Positions 50,446 through 60,597 of a stretch of 64,000 nt of DNA are shown piece by piece; within the stretch, counting starts at the first letter, position 1; each line of letters begins with the position of its first letter. Position numbers and translations under genes: made by a program. The stretch covers positions 1,423,001-1,487,000 of the forward strand of contig NZ_CP067100.1 of assembly GCF_016616235.1 (NCBI RefSeq), given 5' to 3'. This stretch comes from Bradyrhizobium diazoefficiens (lineage in GTDB: Bacteria; Pseudomonadota; Alphaproteobacteria; Rhizobiales; Xanthobacteraceae). The notes beneath the pieces were generated by a model. It searched no databases, was not told the origin of the DNA, and saw only the letters and a list, made by a program, of their open reading frames with translations.

Positions 50446-51285
50446 ATGACCGCGCCCAAGACGCCCGCAGCCTGCTTGATCGGTTGGCCGGCCGCGCATT
50501 CGCGCTCGCCGCTGATCCATCATTACTGGCTGCGCACGCTGGGCATCGAGGGCGGCTATGTCATCGAGGCGGTTCCGCCCGAGGACCTCAGAGATTTCGT
50601 GCTGCGGCTGTCGCTGCGCGGCTTCGTCGGCGCCAACGTCACCATTCCGCATAAAGAAGCTGTGCTGGCGCTGTCGACACCCGACGCGCGCGCCAAGACT
50701 GTCGGTGCCGCCAACACCTTGTGGTTCGCCGACGGCGAGCTGCGCTCGACCAACACCGACGTCGAAGGCTTCATCGGCAATCTCGACGCCAGCGCGCCCG
50801 GCTGGGACAAGGCGGACGAAGCGCTGGTGCTCGGGGCCGGCGGCTCCTCGCGTGCGGTCGTGTTCGGCCTGCTCGAGCGCGGCATCAAGCGCATCCATCT
50901 CGCTAATCGCACCATCGCGCGCGCCGAGTCTCTTGCAAAGCAGTTCGGGCCGAACGTGCTTCCCGTGACGTGGGACGCGGTCAAGGACGTCTTGCCGCGC
51001 GCAAAGCTTCTCGTGAATACGACCTCGCTCGGCATGCACGGCCAGCCCGCGCTCGATGTCGACGCGGCGCGCCTGCCGCAGGATGCCGTCGTTGCCGACC
51101 TCGTCTATGTCCCGCTGGTGACGCCGCTGCTGGCGGCAGCAGCGGCGCGCGGCCTCAAGACGGCCGACGGGCTCGGCATGCTCTTGCACCAGGCGGTGCG
51201 CGGCTTCGAGCTGTGGTTCGGCCGGCGGCCGCAGGTGACGGCGGAGCTGCGCGTGCTGGTCGAGGCCGACCTCACAAAGACTTGA
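50446..51285 (+). CDS. aroE: shikimate dehydrogenase
   Basis: 279-aa NADP-dependent enzyme reducing 3-dehydroshikimate to shikimate in aromatic amino-acid synthesis. Substrate-binding parts: IGWPAAHSRSPLIHHYW (Ser-x-Ser) and GANVTIPHKEAVL with catalytic Lys70, then STNTDVEGF with the conserved Asp. The Rossmann motif ALVLGAGGSSRAVVFGLLER follows, then the NRT-type cofactor segment LANRTIARAE, and GLGMLLHQA near the C-terminus. ATG 50446 is chosen over an overlapping GTG at 50443. In many rhizobia aroE sits by coaE and dnaQ; here it does not, so another copy elsewhere is possible. Confidence 0.95.
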   Translation: MTAPKTPAACLIGWPAAHSRSPLIHHYWLRTLGIEGGYVIEAVPPEDLRDFVLRLSLRGFVGANVTIPHKEAVLALSTPDARAKTVGAANTLWFADGELRSTNTDVEGFIGNLDASAPGWDKADEALVLGAGGSSRAVVFGLLERGIKRIHLANRTIARAESLAKQFGPNVLPVTWDAVKDVLPRAKLLVNTTSLGMHGQPALDVDAARLPQDAVVADLVYVPLVTPLLAAAAARGLKTADGLGMLLHQAVRGFELWFGRRPQVTAELRVLVEADLTKT

Positions 51286-51341
51286 GAGAATAGTCGGCAG
51301 TCTGCGGCGTTCACCATCCGTGGGGACAATCGGAGACCGTC

Positions 51342-51968
51342 ATGACCGTTCAACGTTCAACTTTCACGCGTCCGCTCATCGCCGTCGCGATGGTGGCCGC
51401 GTCCACGCTCTATGCCGCCGCGCAAAAGGCGCCGGTGCCGACGCGCGTGCGCGGCACGATCGAGAGCGTCGACGGCGACACCATGCAGGTCAAGTCGCGC
51501 AGCGGCGAGGACGTCAAGCTGCACATCGCGCCCGATCTGCGCGTGTCCGGCATCACGAAGATTTCGCTTGCCGACATCAAGGCGGGTTCGTTCATCGGCG
51601 CGACCACCGTGCCGGGCCCGGACGGCGGTCAGAACGCCGTCGAGGTCCACGTGTTTCCGGAGAGCATGCGCGGCACCGGCGAGGGCTCGCGGCCCTGGGA
51701 CCTGAAACCCAATTCCACCATGACCAACGCGACCGTGTCCGAGAGCGTGGTCGGCAATGACGGGCACACGCTGCTGGTCAAATACAAGGATGGTGAGAAG
51801 AAGGTGTTCGTCCCGGACACGACGCCGGTCGTCACTTACGTGCCCGGCGAGAAGTCCGACCTCAAGCCCGGCGCCAAGGTGATCGCTTTCATGAAGCAGC
51901 GGCCGGACGGCTCGTTCGAGACCAACCGCGTCAGTGTCGGCCGTGATGGCCTGACCCCGCCGATGTGA
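51342..51968 (+). CDS. exported protein with two OB-like repeats, unknown function
   Basis: 208-aa protein. The N-terminal about 27 residues (RPLIAVAMVAASTLYAAAQK) form a signal peptide. The mature part has a first beta-rich unit (VRGTIESVDGDTMQVKSRSG, EDVKLHIAPD ... DIKAGSFIGATTVPG) and a second similar one (GHTLLVKYKDGEKKVFVPDT ... DLKPGAKVIAFM), reminiscent of the DUF5666/OB-like barrel of metal- or ligand-binding periplasmic proteins. I did not verify a family. GGAG lies 8-10 bases before the ATG. It follows aroE by 56 bases on the same strand, perhaps co-transcribed. Confidence 0.78.
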   Translation: MTVQRSTFTRPLIAVAMVAASTLYAAAQKAPVPTRVRGTIESVDGDTMQVKSRSGEDVKLHIAPDLRVSGITKISLADIKAGSFIGATTVPGPDGGQNAVEVHVFPESMRGTGEGSRPWDLKPNSTMTNATVSESVVGNDGHTLLVKYKDGEKKVFVPDTTPVVTYVPGEKSDLKPGAKVIAFMKQRPDGSFETNRVSVGRDGLTPPM

Positions 51969-51989
51969 GACTGTGAGAGACGCACCGCC

Positions 51990-53645
<1,656 letters not shown>

Positions 53646-53864
53646 GCCGGTTCCCGCCATTTTCCCCAGGTGCAGGGGAAATATAATGTTAACAGCGGGT
53701 TACTGGAGCAAGGGGCACCCCGGTTCCGTAATGATTCATCATATTTTTTGAAGCCAAGATAGCCGCGTTGGCTTTATAACACCTCGGCAAATCAGGGATG
53801 CGGGTCCCCTCCGGGCAGCCCGCGGTTGTAGAGGGACTCCCTGGTTGTTGCGCTGGGGGACGAT

Positions 53865-55208
53865 ATGAGCCGCAAATATTTCGGGACGGACGGGATCCGG
53901 GGCCGCGCCAACGGACTGATCACGCCGGAGCTCGCGCTCAAGGTCGGCCAGGCCGCAGGCCTTGCATTTCAGCGTGGCGACCACCGCCATCGCGTGGTGA
54001 TCGGCAAGGACACGCGCCTGTCCGGCTACATGATCGAATACGCGATGGTCGCGGGCTTCACCTCGGTCGGTATGGACGTGCTGCTGGTCGGCCCGATGCC
54101 GACGCCGGCGGTGGCAATGCTGACCAAGTCGATGCGCGCCGATCTCGGCGTGATGATCTCGGCCTCGCACAATCTGTTCGAGGACAACGGCATCAAGCTG
54201 TTTGGCCCGCAGGGCTTCAAGCTCTCCGATGACGTCGAGAAGCAGATCGAGCAGCTGCTCGACGAACCCATCGACAAGCGCCTGGCACAGAGCGCCAGCC
54301 TCGGCCGCGCCCGCCGCATCGACGGCGTGCATGACCGCTACATCGAATTCGCCAAGCGCACGCTGCCGCGCGACCTGTCGCTCGAGGGCCTGCGCGTCGT
54401 GATCGACTGCGCCAACGGCGCCGCCTACAAGGTGGTGCCGGAAGCGCTGTGGGAATTGGGCGCCGACGTAGTGCCGATCGGCGTCGAGCCTGATGGTTTC
54501 AACATCAACAAGGATTGCGGCTCGACCTCGCCGGAAGCGCTGTCGAAGAAGGTGCGCGAGATGCGCGCCGATATCGGCATTGCGCTCGATGGCGACGCCG
54601 ACCGCGTCATCCTGGTCGACGAGCGCGGCCATGTCGTCGACGGCGACCAGCTGCTCGCGGTGATCGCGCAGAGCTGGAAGGAAGACGGCCGGCTGTCGCG
54701 GCCCGGCATCGTCGCCACCGTGATGTCCAATCTCGGTCTCGAGCGCTTCCTGAAGGGGCAGGGCCTCGATCTCGTGCGCACCCCGGTGGGCGACCGCTAT
54801 GTGCTCGAGCAGATGCTGAGCGGCGGCTACAATCTCGGCGGCGAGCAGTCCGGCCACATCATCCTGTCCGACTACGCCACCACCGGCGATGGCTTCGTGG
54901 CTGCGCTCCAGGTGCTCGCCGTGGTGCAGAAGCTGCGCCGCCCTGTCTCCGAGGTCTGCCACCGTTTCGATCCGCTGCCGCAGATCCTCAAGAACGTCCG
55001 CCACAAAGGCGGCAAGCCGCTCGACGATTCCGACGTCAAGTCGGCGATCTCCGACGGCGAGAAGCGCCTCAACGGCCATGGCCGCCTCCTGATCCGCTCC
55101 TCCGGCACCGAGCCCGTGATCCGCGTCATGGGCGAAGGCGAGGACCGCATCCTGGTCGAGGACGTCGTCGACACCATCGTGTCGGCGCTGGGGCAGGCGG
55201 CGGCCTGA
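53865..55208 (+). CDS. glmM: phosphoglucosamine mutase
   Basis: 447-aa enzyme converting glucosamine-6-phosphate to glucosamine-1-phosphate for UDP-GlcNAc, peptidoglycan and LPS synthesis. Four motifs are visible: [14 protein letters not shown]; the active-site serine loop [15 protein letters not shown] (Ser101, phosphorylated); the metal-binding [11 protein letters not shown]; and the sugar-specificity loop GGEQSGHI, then [12 protein letters not shown] for phosphate binding. The ATG at 53865 follows CTGGGGGACGAT. The 219-bp upstream region contains hairpin-prone DNA (AAGCCAA...TTGGCTT) but no gene. Length and motifs are standard. Confidence 0.97.
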   Translation: MSRKYFGTDGIRGRANGLITPELALKVGQAAGLAFQRGDHRHRVVIGKDTRLSGYMIEYAMVAGFTSVGMDVLLVGPMPTPAVAMLTKSMRADLGVMISASHNLFEDNGIKLFGPQGFKLSDDVEKQIEQLLDEPIDKRLAQSASLGRARRIDGVHDRYIEFAKRTLPRDLSLEGLRVVIDCANGAAYKVVPEALWELGADVVPIGVEPDGFNINKDCGSTSPEALSKKVREMRADIGIALDGDADRVILVDERGHVVDGDQLLAVIAQSWKEDGRLSRPGIVATVMSNLGLERFLKGQGLDLVRTPVGDRYVLEQMLSGGYNLGGEQSGHIILSDYATTGDGFVAALQVLAVVQKLRRPVSEVCHRFDPLPQILKNVRHKGGKPLDDSDVKSAISDGEKRLNGHGRLLIRSSGTEPVIRVMGEGEDRILVEDVVDTIVSALGQAAA

Positions 55209-55271
55209 GCTTTCTTCGTCACCCTCCTCTGGAGCGCGGGGCAATCGCGCTTGGAAGCGGCCTCCCCGCGT

Positions 55272-55405
55272 CCATCCTTCGAGACGCCCGCCTTTGACGG
55301 GCCCTGAGGATGAGGGCGGAGTGCGCGGCAGCAGTTTCAGCCGGCAAAGCTGCCGCTTAGCCTCATCCTGAGGAGACCGCGGAGCGGTCGTCTCGAAGGA
55401 CGAGG
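55272..55405. repeat. palindromic intergenic repeat, class G copy 2
   Basis: CCATCCTTCGAGACGCCCGC, CCTGAGGATGAGGG on the left mirrors CCTCATCCTGAGGAGACCGC, GGTCGTCTCGAAGGACGAGG on the right. It is the same family as 38103-38207, but with the arm order reversed. It lies after glmM. The next about 290 bases to the Omp gene show no gene and form its promoter and long leader. Confidence 0.78.
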
Positions 55406-55701
55406 CGCGCGCTCAGGTTCTCCAACACGCCATATGCGCATTCCTGCCGAAGCTTCCGCAGCGCGCGCGTTAACGCATCCTCTCTTGCGGCGCTATGCCT
55501 TCACACTTCGTTAGCAATTGCGGCGCGCGGGCTGCCGCAATTTTGCAACGCTTGCGCCGCAGCCGCGTGTGCGCTCAGAAAAAATCAACCTTAAAAATTA
55601 GGGTTAAGTGGCGCTTAAGCATTTGGTGCCATCGTCCTCCCGTGAGTTTCCAGAACGTGGGGCATCTGCATTTTGCCTCACCGGCCATAAGGACGAAGCC
55701 A

Positions 55702-56538
55702 ATGCGTAGCGTTAAGTCTCTCCTTGCCGCAGGCGCGGCATCACTGATCTCGTCGATGGCGTTCGCCGCCGACATGCCGATCGCGGCTCCGCCTCCGATG
55801 TACGCGCCGCCCGCCCCGCCCGCCGATTTCGGTGGCTGGTATCTGCGCGGTGACGTCGGCATGACGAACCAGAGCGCCAAGCGCATCGAGAGTGCGACCG
55901 CGGCTGCGTTCCCGACCACCACGAATGGGCTCGGCTTCGATTCCTCGCCCTTGTTCGATCTCGGCGTCGGCTATCGCTTCAACAACTGGTTCCGCGCCGA
56001 CGTGATCGGCCAGTATCGCGGCAAGGCCAATCTGCACGGGTCGGACAGCGTCGTTCTCGGCCCTACCGACGTCGAAGCCAATACCTACACCGGCAGCAAG
56101 TCCGAGTGGGTCGTGATGGCCAACGCCTATGTCGATCTCGGCACCTGGTGGTGCATCACGCCGTTCATCGGCGCCGGTATCGGCGGCTCCTACAACAAGC
56201 TCTCGAGCTTCCAGGACAACGGCGTCCGCTACACCGCCGGTGCGCTGTCCAACAGCGTCACTTATTTCGGCGACAACGGAAAATGGAACCTCGCCTGGGC
56301 CGCTCACGCCGGTCTCGCCTACAAGGTCAATCCCGGCTTCACCGTCGAACTGGCCTACAGCTACATGGATCTCGGCGACGCTGCGCCCGGCAACTTCCGC
56401 GCGTTCGACGGCAGTATCTCCGGCGCCTCGACGATCAAGGTCAAGGACATCACCTCGCACGACGTCAAGCTCGGCGTGCGCTGGGATCTCAACAGCCCGC
56501 CGGCCTACATGCCGCCGCCGCTCGTCACCAAGGGCTGA
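55702..56538 (+). CDS. outer-membrane beta-barrel protein (Omp25/31 family)
   Basis: 278-aa outer-membrane protein. The signal peptide MRSVKSLLAAGAASLISSMA, FAADMP is typical of the rhizobial Omp25/RopB/Omp31 group, followed by a Pro-rich linker and then amphipathic strands with aromatic residues (GWYLRGDVGMTNQS; FDLGVGYRFNNWFRADV; TPFIGAGIGGSYNK; LAYKVNPGFTVELAYSYMDLG). It ends with a Pro-rich tail (PPPLVTKG), not the usual terminal Phe. Two Trp-Cys residues occur in TWWCITP. The start is at ATG 55702 with AAGGAC upstream. A strong terminator follows, so it is transcribed alone. Confidence 0.92.
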   Translation: MRSVKSLLAAGAASLISSMAFAADMPIAAPPPMYAPPAPPADFGGWYLRGDVGMTNQSAKRIESATAAAFPTTTNGLGFDSSPLFDLGVGYRFNNWFRADVIGQYRGKANLHGSDSVVLGPTDVEANTYTGSKSEWVVMANAYVDLGTWWCITPFIGAGIGGSYNKLSSFQDNGVRYTAGALSNSVTYFGDNGKWNLAWAAHAGLAYKVNPGFTVELAYSYMDLGDAAPGNFRAFDGSISGASTIKVKDITSHDVKLGVRWDLNSPPAYMPPPLVTKG

Positions 56539-56566
56539 TTCTTAAGCTCACCGGTTAAACTCTCTT

Positions 56567-56601
56567 AACGGCGCGGGATAATCCCGCGCCGTTTTGCTTT
56601 T
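56567..56601 (+). terminator. rho-independent terminator of the Omp gene
   Basis: AACGGCGCGGGA, loop TAA, TCCCGCGCCGTT: a perfect 12-bp stem, followed by TTGCTTTT. It begins 28 bases past the stop. Confidence 0.93.
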
Positions 56602-56668
56602 GCGATTTTTTCATTGCTCCGCGGCGACGAAAGGCTCCGGCGCAACCATTGGTTAAGGTTAACGAGCC

Positions 56669-57571
56669 ATGATCATGGCGAAAAGTTCGAGTTCGATTTG
56701 GAGCGTTGCGATGCGTGGGCTTTTGTTGGCGGCGGCGATGTTGGGGACGGCGTCTGCCGCGCATGCGGCCGACATGCCGGATCTGCCGATCCTTCGCGGC
56801 AGCTTCGACGATGGCCTGTCGAAGTCATCTCATAACTGGGACGGCTTTTATGTCGGCGGCCAGTTCGGCTTTGCCACTTCTGAGATCAATTTCAGTCATG
56901 CCCCGAAATCGATGACCGATTTCATGCTTCGCGATAGCGTCCTGCAAGCCCCGGTTGGGGGATGGTCGCTGCTGCCGAAAAATCACGTCCAGGCGACTGG
57001 ATTTGGCGCCTATGTTGGCCGGAATTGGCAGTACTATGATGCCGTGATGGGCGTCGAGGCCAACTACAGCTACATGAACAATCTCGCGAGCAGCGCAAGC
57101 GACTCCATGACGAGATTGGTCCCCGGCGAAACAGCTCCCACGAATCACCTCTATACCTACAATACGACGCTCGGCGGCGGCGCCGCGTTGCAGCTCAAGG
57201 ACTACGCGACCTTCAGAGGTCGTGTTGGATGGTCCGGTGGCGACTTCATGCCTTATGCGTTTGGCGGCCTTGCGGTCGGACGTGCCGACGTGTCGAGGTT
57301 TGCGACCGTATCATACGTGAAATACGACGACTTTACCGACCCGATCACTGGCGTCACCACTCGCTCGGTCGCCGGCGCCGGTACGATGTCACAATCGGAG
57401 CGGCGCGCGAACAGCTTCATCTACGGATGGACGGGGGGCATCGGAATCGAATACGCGTTGCTCGACTGTGTGATCCTGCGCGGCGAATGGGAACATGTCG
57501 GTTTCTCGAACGCCAAGGATATCTCGGTCAACTTGAACAATTTTCGCCTGGGCGCCGGCTACAAGTTCTAG
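56669..57571 (+). CDS. outer-membrane beta-barrel protein, porin-like
   Basis: 300-aa protein with a signal peptide (residues 1-34: MRGLLLAAAMLGTASAAHAA after a basic N-terminus) and a barrel: WDGFYVGGQFGFATSEINFS, ATGFGAYVGRNWQYYDAVMG VEANYSY, ATFRGRVGWSGGDFMPYAFG GLAVG, and the final strand FRLGAGYKF ending in the C-terminal Phe recognised by the BAM machinery. It resembles the heat-resistant agglutinin/Omp31-like proteins of rhizobia. It is distinct from the previous Omp protein and less GC-biased in places. ATG 56669 is used; ATG 56675 is an alternative. Confidence 0.9.
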   Translation: MIMAKSSSSIWSVAMRGLLLAAAMLGTASAAHAADMPDLPILRGSFDDGLSKSSHNWDGFYVGGQFGFATSEINFSHAPKSMTDFMLRDSVLQAPVGGWSLLPKNHVQATGFGAYVGRNWQYYDAVMGVEANYSYMNNLASSASDSMTRLVPGETAPTNHLYTYNTTLGGGAALQLKDYATFRGRVGWSGGDFMPYAFGGLAVGRADVSRFATVSYVKYDDFTDPITGVTTRSVAGAGTMSQSERRANSFIYGWTGGIGIEYALLDCVILRGEWEHVGFSNAKDISVNLNNFRLGAGYKF

Positions 57572-57643
57572 ACCCGCCTTGGCAGCTGGTTGACAGGTTT
57601 CCTCCGTCCTGATGCTCTGTCGCTCCAACGCGGGGCGACCACG

Positions 57644-58234
57644 ATGCAGATCTACGGCGACACCAATTCGGGCAATTGTCTGAAGGTGAAGTGGGTCTGC
57701 GATAAGCTCGCGCTGCCTTACCGCTGGGTCGAGACCGACACGCGCAAGGGCGAGTCGCGCACGCCGCAATTCCTGAAGATGAACGGCGCCGGTCAGGTGC
57801 CGACCGTCGCCTTCGACGACGGCCGCACGCTGGCGCAATCCAATGCCATCATCCGCTATCTCGCCCGCGACAGCGCGCTGATCCCGCGCGATGCGTTCAC
57901 GGCGGCGAAGATGGACGAGTGGCTGTTCTGGGAGCAGTACAGCCACGAGCCTTACATCGCGGTGTGCCGCTTCCTCATGATCTATCTCGGCAAGGACGCC
58001 TCCGAACTCGATCCTGACAAGATCAAGCGCGGCTATGCGGCGCTCGACCGCATGGAACAGCATCTTGCCGCAAGCCGCTTCTTCGCCGGCGAAGAGGTTT
58101 CGCTCGCCGATATTGCGCTGCTCGCTTATACCCGCCTCGCGCATGAAGGCGGCTTCGATCTCGGCCGTTATGCGGCGGTTCGCCGCTGGATCGGCGAAGC
58201 GGAGGCCTTTCTCGGCCTTCGGCCTGTGCGCTGA
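57644..58234 (+). CDS. glutathione S-transferase family protein
   Basis: 196-aa GST-fold protein. The thioredoxin-like half has QIYGDTNSGNCLKVKWVCDK, the cis-Pro motif NGAGQVPTVAFDDG and LAQSNAIIRYLARD; the helical half has RFFAGEEVSLADIALLAYTRL, the usual N-capping box. Ser8 or Cys11 may be catalytic, and no substrate can be assigned. The start is at ATG 57644, 72 bases after the outer-membrane protein gene. A GNAT acetyltransferase gene follows 16 bases after its stop and is probably co-transcribed. Confidence 0.91.
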   Translation: MQIYGDTNSGNCLKVKWVCDKLALPYRWVETDTRKGESRTPQFLKMNGAGQVPTVAFDDGRTLAQSNAIIRYLARDSALIPRDAFTAAKMDEWLFWEQYSHEPYIAVCRFLMIYLGKDASELDPDKIKRGYAALDRMEQHLAASRFFAGEEVSLADIALLAYTRLAHEGGFDLGRYAAVRRWIGEAEAFLGLRPVR

Positions 58235-58250
58235 GGCTGGGATTTCCGAC

Positions 58251-58715
58251 ATGACCGACACGTCCGTTTCCATCCGTCCCGCGCGCCGCGAGGACGTCGC
58301 CGCGATCGTCGCAATGCTCGCCGACGATCATCTCGGGCGCGCCCGCGAGCGACTCGAGACTCCGCTGCCGGCGGCCTATTACGCAGCATTCGAGCGGGTC
58401 GATCGCGATCCGAACCTGACGCTCGTGGTCGCCGAGAGCGAGGGCAGGGTGGTTGGTTGCCTGCAACTCGCTGTGCTCGCAGGCATCAGCTCGCAGGGCG
58501 GCGTGCGCGGTCTGCTCGAAGACGTCCGCGTCGCCACTGATTGCCGCAGCCGCGGCATCGGCGAGCAATTGGTGCAATGGGCGATCGCGGAGGCAAAGGC
58601 GCGCGGCTGCAATCTGGTCGAATTGCTGACGCATTCGAGCCGCGTCGATGCGCAGCGGTTCTACAAGCGGCTCGGATTTGCCGCGAGCCATGTCGGAATG
58701 ACTGTCCGCTTTTGA
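58251..58715 (+). CDS. GNAT-family N-acetyltransferase
   Basis: 154-aa acetyltransferase. The fold is clear: SIRPARREDVAAIVAMLADD, LTLVVAESEGRVVGCLQLAV, LEDVRVATDCRSRGIGEQLV QWAI with the acetyl-CoA loop R-S-R-G-I-G, and LVELLTHSSRVDAQRFYKRLGF with the late conserved FYKRLGF motif. The PxxYYAAF segment (PAAYYAAFERVD) is shared with a group of small GNATs. The substrate is unknown. It starts 16 bases after the GST gene, so the pair forms a two-gene unit. Confidence 0.93.
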   Translation: MTDTSVSIRPARREDVAAIVAMLADDHLGRARERLETPLPAAYYAAFERVDRDPNLTLVVAESEGRVVGCLQLAVLAGISSQGGVRGLLEDVRVATDCRSRGIGEQLVQWAIAEAKARGCNLVELLTHSSRVDAQRFYKRLGFAASHVGMTVRF

Positions 58716-58723
58716 CGCAGCAG

Positions 58724-58820
58724 GAGCGTTTTCGAGCGAAGTGGATACCGGTTCGCGTAAAGAAAGCGCGTCAGTACAAAAATCCAGCGCCCCATTCCGA
58801 TTGTATCGGAATGGGGCTCT
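58724..58820. repeat. palindromic intergenic repeat, class I
   Basis: A fixed leader AGCGTTTTCGAGCGAAGTGG, ATACCGGTTCGCGTAAAGAA, AGCGCGTCA is followed by a perfect hairpin CCCCATTCCGAT, TGT, ATCGGAATGGGG (12-13 bp, 58790-58816). I recall very similar sequences between genes in other rhizobial genomes. It lies just after the GNAT gene and before the 68-aa gene. One copy in this window. Confidence 0.75.
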
Positions 58821-58971
58821 GGTCGCGAACGTTGCGCAAGCTGCACAATCGGCTCGCGCATTCGTTCATCTTAACAGCTGATAAACTACCCGTTCGTCGT
58901 TCACGTGGCGCTAGGAACGAAGGGTGCTACGGGAGCTTCAGACACCGAGCTCGGTCGGTTCGGGGATTTCG

Positions 58972-59178
58972 ATGACAAGCTATTCGATGATCAAGGTCGG
59001 CAACGACTACGTTGTGCTGGCCCATGACAAATGCATTTTGAAAGTCGGCAGCCGCCGTCGGGCCGCGCAATTGATCAGCGAGGCCACGGACTTGCTGAAC
59101 GCGCTCGCGGCTGTCGAATCCCCGGAAATCGCGCCGGAAGCGCCTTCACTCCGGCGTGAGACGCTGAAACTTTCTTGA
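58972..59178 (+). CDS. small conserved hypothetical protein (68 aa)
   Basis: 68-aa soluble protein: MTSYSMIKVGNDYVVLAHDK, CILKVGSRRRAAQLISEATD, LLNALAAVESPEIAPEAPSL, ending RRETLKLS. Two beta-strands (YVVLAHDKCILKVGS) then a helix (RRAAQLISEATDLLNAL) suggest a small alpha/beta fold. The opening resembles small rhizobial proteins of unknown function. I prefer ATG 58972 over an earlier ATG at 58924, because the first 16 residues there look non-coding. It lies 79 bases before serC on the same strand. Confidence 0.72.
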   Translation: MTSYSMIKVGNDYVVLAHDKCILKVGSRRRAAQLISEATDLLNALAAVESPEIAPEAPSLRRETLKLS

Positions 59179-59257
59179 CTGGTCTTCCCGATTCCCGTAT
59201 CAGCCGCGGCGGGACACCTCCCCCCAACGGGAGGCTTACTATCTGGAAGGGTAGATC

Positions 59258-60430
59258 ATGACTGTAGCGAAGCCCGCTTCGCGGCCGACCGTGCCGCATT
59301 TCTCCTCCGGCCCCTGCGCCAAGCGGCCCGGCTGGAACGCCCAAAATCTCAAGGACGCAGCGCTCGGCCGTTCGCATCGCGCGAAGGTCGGCAAGGCCAA
59401 GCTCAAGCTCGCGATCGATCTGACGCGCGAAGTGCTTGAAGTGCCCGCCGACTATCGCATCGGCATCGTGCCGGCGTCCGATACCGGCGCGGTCGAGATG
59501 GCGCTGTGGTCGCTGCTCGGTGCGCGGCCGGTCACCACGCTCGCCTGGGAATCCTTCGGCGAAGGCTGGGTCAGCGACATCGTCAAGGAATTGAAGCTCA
59601 AGGATGTCACCAAGCTCAACGCAGGCTATGGTGAGATCCCCGACCTCTCCAAGGTCGATCCCAACAGCGACGTCGTCTTCACCTGGAACGGCACCACCTC
59701 GGGCGTGCGCGTGCCGAACGCCGACTGGATCAAGGCGGACCGCGAAGGTCTGACCATCTGCGACGCAACGTCTGCCGCGTTTGCTCAGCCGCTGGACTGG
59801 GCCAAGCTCGACGTCGTCACCTTTTCCTGGCAGAAGGCGCTCGGCGGCGAAGCCGCACACGGCATGCTGATCCTCTCGCCGCGCGCAGTGGAGCGGCTCG
59901 AGACCTACAAGCCAGCCTGGCCGCTGCCGAAGATCTTCCGCATGACCAAGGGCGGCAAGATCAACGAAGGCATTTTCGTCGGTGAGACCATCAACACGCC
60001 GTCGATGCTGTGTGTCGAGGATTATCTCGATGCGCTGAATTGGGCCAAGTCGATCGGCGGCCTCAAGGCGCTGATCGCGCGCGCCGACGCCAACACCAAG
60101 GTGCTGGCCGACTGGCAGGCGAAGACGCCGTGGATCGACTTCCTGGCCAAGGACCCATCGATCCGCTCCAACACCTCGGTGTGCCTGAAGTTCACCGATC
60201 CCGCGATCACCTCGCTCTCGGACGACGCGCAGGCGGAGTTCTCGAAGAAGCTGGTGGCGCTGGTCGAGAAGGAAGGCGCCGGTTACGACTTCGCGTACTA
60301 CCGCGACGCGCCGGCGGGCCTGCGCATCTGGTGCGGCGCGACCGTCGAGGCGAAGGACGTCGAGCTGCTGACGCAGTGGATCGACTGGGCCTTTGCCGAG
60401 ACCAAGGCCGCGCTCCCCAAGGCAGCGTGA
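59258..60430 (+). CDS. serC: phosphoserine aminotransferase
   Basis: 390-aa PLP enzyme converting 3-phosphohydroxypyruvate and glutamate to phosphoserine. The PLP lysine is Lys193 in [18 protein letters not shown]-terminal [15 protein letters not shown] and [18 protein letters not shown] are typical of the longer, alphaproteobacterial Ser[15 protein letters not shown] and [14 protein letters not shown] complete the cofactor site. GGAAGG precedes the ATG. serA, the enzyme for the step before, is encoded next on the same strand, with a class B repeat in between. Confidence 0.97.
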   Translation: MTVAKPASRPTVPHFSSGPCAKRPGWNAQNLKDAALGRSHRAKVGKAKLKLAIDLTREVLEVPADYRIGIVPASDTGAVEMALWSLLGARPVTTLAWESFGEGWVSDIVKELKLKDVTKLNAGYGEIPDLSKVDPNSDVVFTWNGTTSGVRVPNADWIKADREGLTICDATSAAFAQPLDWAKLDVVTFSWQKALGGEAAHGMLILSPRAVERLETYKPAWPLPKIFRMTKGGKINEGIFVGETINTPSMLCVEDYLDALNWAKSIGGLKALIARADANTKVLADWQAKTPWIDFLAKDPSIRSNTSVCLKFTDPAITSLSDDAQAEFSKKLVALVEKEGAGYDFAYYRDAPAGLRIWCGATVEAKDVELLTQWIDWAFAETKAALPKAA

Positions 60431-60436
60431 GTTCTT

Positions 60437-60581
60437 ACCCTCCCCTGGAGGGGGAGGGTCGACGCACCGTCAGGTGCGGCGGGGTGGGGTGATCTCTCCA
60501 CACGGCGCACCGGCGATTTTCTCTTTGCAGCTTCACCCCACCCCGGCGCTTCGCGCCGACCCTCCCCCTCCAGGGGAGGGT
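60437..60581. repeat. class B inverted-repeat element, copy 2
   Basis: A 145-bp element with the same perfect 25-bp terminal inverted repeats as copy 1 (60437-60461 and 60557-60581) and the nested GGGGTGGGGTGA / TCACCCCACCCC pair, but a different centre. Its right end lies 16 bases before the serA ATG, so the serA leader is largely this element. Confidence 0.92.
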
Positions 60582-60597
60582 GTGAAGGACAAATCCC

